Source: Anaerolineales bacterium
GTDB taxonomy: Bacteria > Chloroflexota > Anaerolineae > Anaerolineales > Villigracilaceae
DNA length: 64,000 bases
Direction: 5' to 3'
Assembly (NCBI GenBank): GCA_030583905.1
Contig: CP129481.1
Location: 558,001 to 622,000, forward strand
The notes below the pieces were generated by a model. The model had not been told where the DNA came from and did not search any database. It worked only from the letters and a program-made list of their open reading frames with translations. Of the stretch, positions 63,284 to 64,000 are shown one piece after another. Position 1 is the stretch's first letter. Each line of letters begins with the position of its first letter. The translations under genes were made by a program, and so were the position numbers.

Positions 63284-64000
63284 ATGAGACGAAATCCCCG
63301 AATTGTGTTTTTTCTTTTTTCACTGCTGGCAGTCATGCTTGCCTGCGCCAACCCGCTGGGGGAAGCGCCATCCGAAAGCCCGCTCAACGTGGAGACCATC
63401 GTCGCCGCAACCTTCGAAGCGTTGACGCAAGCCGCGCCTCCCACTCCGACCTCGAGCCTGCTCCCGGCATCGTTGTATTATCTCGCCACCGACAACATCG
63501 GACGCTCGCAAGTATTCCGCCTTGAAAGGGACGGGACGACGGTCACACAGCTCACATCCGAATCGGACGAAGTGCGCGAATTCGACGTCTCTCCCATGGA
63601 TGGCAGCGTGGTCTACATCGCGGACAATCAGCTGATCACCGTCAACGCGGATGGAAGCAACCGCGCCATGATCTTCGATGGCGGCGCGATCAATGAGAAC
63701 GAACCTTTTATCACCATCTTGAGAAGCCCGGTGTGGTCACCGGACGGGCAGACGATCGCCTTCGGGCATCAGGGCTTGAATCTGTACTCCATCATCGACG
63801 GGCAATCCAACCGCGTGCTGGAAGATCAAGTGACTGAAATGGAAGGCGGTTTCTTCTTCCCGGAGGAACTATATTGGCCCGAAATGTACTCCGCCGACGG
63901 AAACAAGCTCATCATCACACTCGGTTATTACGAAAGCGCATCCACTGCGATCTATTATCCGGACGGCGGTTCGCTCGTCCGTTTGAACGGCGTCGAAGGC
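63284..64000 (+). CDS. TolB/WD40-like beta-propeller lipoprotein (3' truncated)
   Basis: The frame is open to the end of the window (239 codons). It starts with a lipoprotein signal (RNPRIVFFLFSLLAVMLAC), has a short Thr/Pro linker (PPTPTSS) and then propeller blades of the PD40/TolB type: FRLERDGTTVTQLTSES, VSPMDGSVVYIADNQ and SPVWSPDGQTIAFGHQG. It is probably a surface protein of unknown role. An AGAGGAG site precedes the ATG. Confidence 0.85.
   Translation, partial: MRRNPRIVFFLFSLLAVMLACANPLGEAPSESPLNVETIVAATFEALTQAAPPTPTSSLLPASLYYLATDNIGRSQVFRLERDGTTVTQLTSESDEVREFDVSPMDGSVVYIADNQLITVNADGSNRAMIFDGGAINENEPFITILRSPVWSPDGQTIAFGHQGLNLYSIIDGQSNRVLEDQVTEMEGGFFFPEELYWPEMYSADGNKLIITLGYYESASTAIYYPDGGSLVRLNGVEG

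Overview
The window looks like a chromosomal segment of a Chloroflexota bacterium, probably class Anaerolineae. This placement is inference. It rests on the many lipoproteins with Thr/Pro-rich linkers and SH3-like or beta-propeller domains, the aerobic chain of a Qcr-type bc complex plus SdhCDAB, a glucosyl-3-phosphoglycerate synthase carrying universal-stress domains, and orphan rpoC and gyrA genes. Coding density is high. I see no rRNA, insertion sequence, prophage or CRISPR array. Three tRNA genes lie at 4.4-4.9 kb.

Layout. 1-4.4 kb: the 3' part of an MrfA/YprA-like helicase with an inserted HNH domain, an MFS transporter, a cupin and surE. 4.4-4.9 kb: tRNA-Arg(GCG), tRNA-Gly(TCC) and tRNA-Ile2(CAT). 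4.9-11.2 kb: the divergent respiratory operons qcrABC (minus strand) and sdhCDAB (plus strand), with palindromic repeats around sdhB. 11.3-13.2 kb: a membrane NACHT NTPase containing twelve 12-bp tandem repeats. 13.2-19 kb: a PhzF-like enzyme, a small charged protein, an APH-like kinase, dnaN and two membrane proteins. 19-24.5 kb: pepF, a rhodanese lipoprotein whose in-frame TGA is probably selenocysteine, a cupin, a glutaryl-CoA-dehydrogenase-like enzyme and gdhA with an attenuator-like leader. 24.7-32.3 kb: a BNR propeller protein, a histidine kinase overlapping a chagasin-type protease inhibitor, several lipoproteins, a SanA/YdcF protein and an HD hydrolase. 32.4-34.6 kb: a KAP NTPase fused to an FGE/SUMF1-like C-lectin domain. 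34.7-49.4 kb (all minus strand): gyrA, a Ca2+/Na+ antiporter, an SH3 lipoprotein, a methyltransferase, rpoC, a zinc-ribbon protein, a class A PBP and a MaoC-like protein. 49.5-57.5 kb: a GH63-like glycosidase, an SDR, and a cluster of a B12-binding protein, an opine-type dehydrogenase and an asparagine synthetase. 57.5-64 kb: a UPF0316 protein, a GT4 glycosyltransferase, USP-GpgS, a CPA2 antiporter, two DarA-like c-di-AMP receptors and a truncated TolB-like lipoprotein.

How the genes work together. SdhCDAB and QcrABC link succinate oxidation to quinol oxidation. GcdH-like and GdhA enzymes feed amino-acid carbon into central metabolism. GpgS makes a compatible-solute precursor, and the nearby antiporter plus two c-di-AMP receptors suggest a local osmotic and ion-homeostasis module. 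Several genes start 6-7 nt after a -10 box, which implies frequent leaderless transcription. The most promising unusual items are the selenocysteine rhodanese, the NACHT repeat protein, the KAP-FGE fusion, and the B12/opine dehydrogenase/AsnB cluster.
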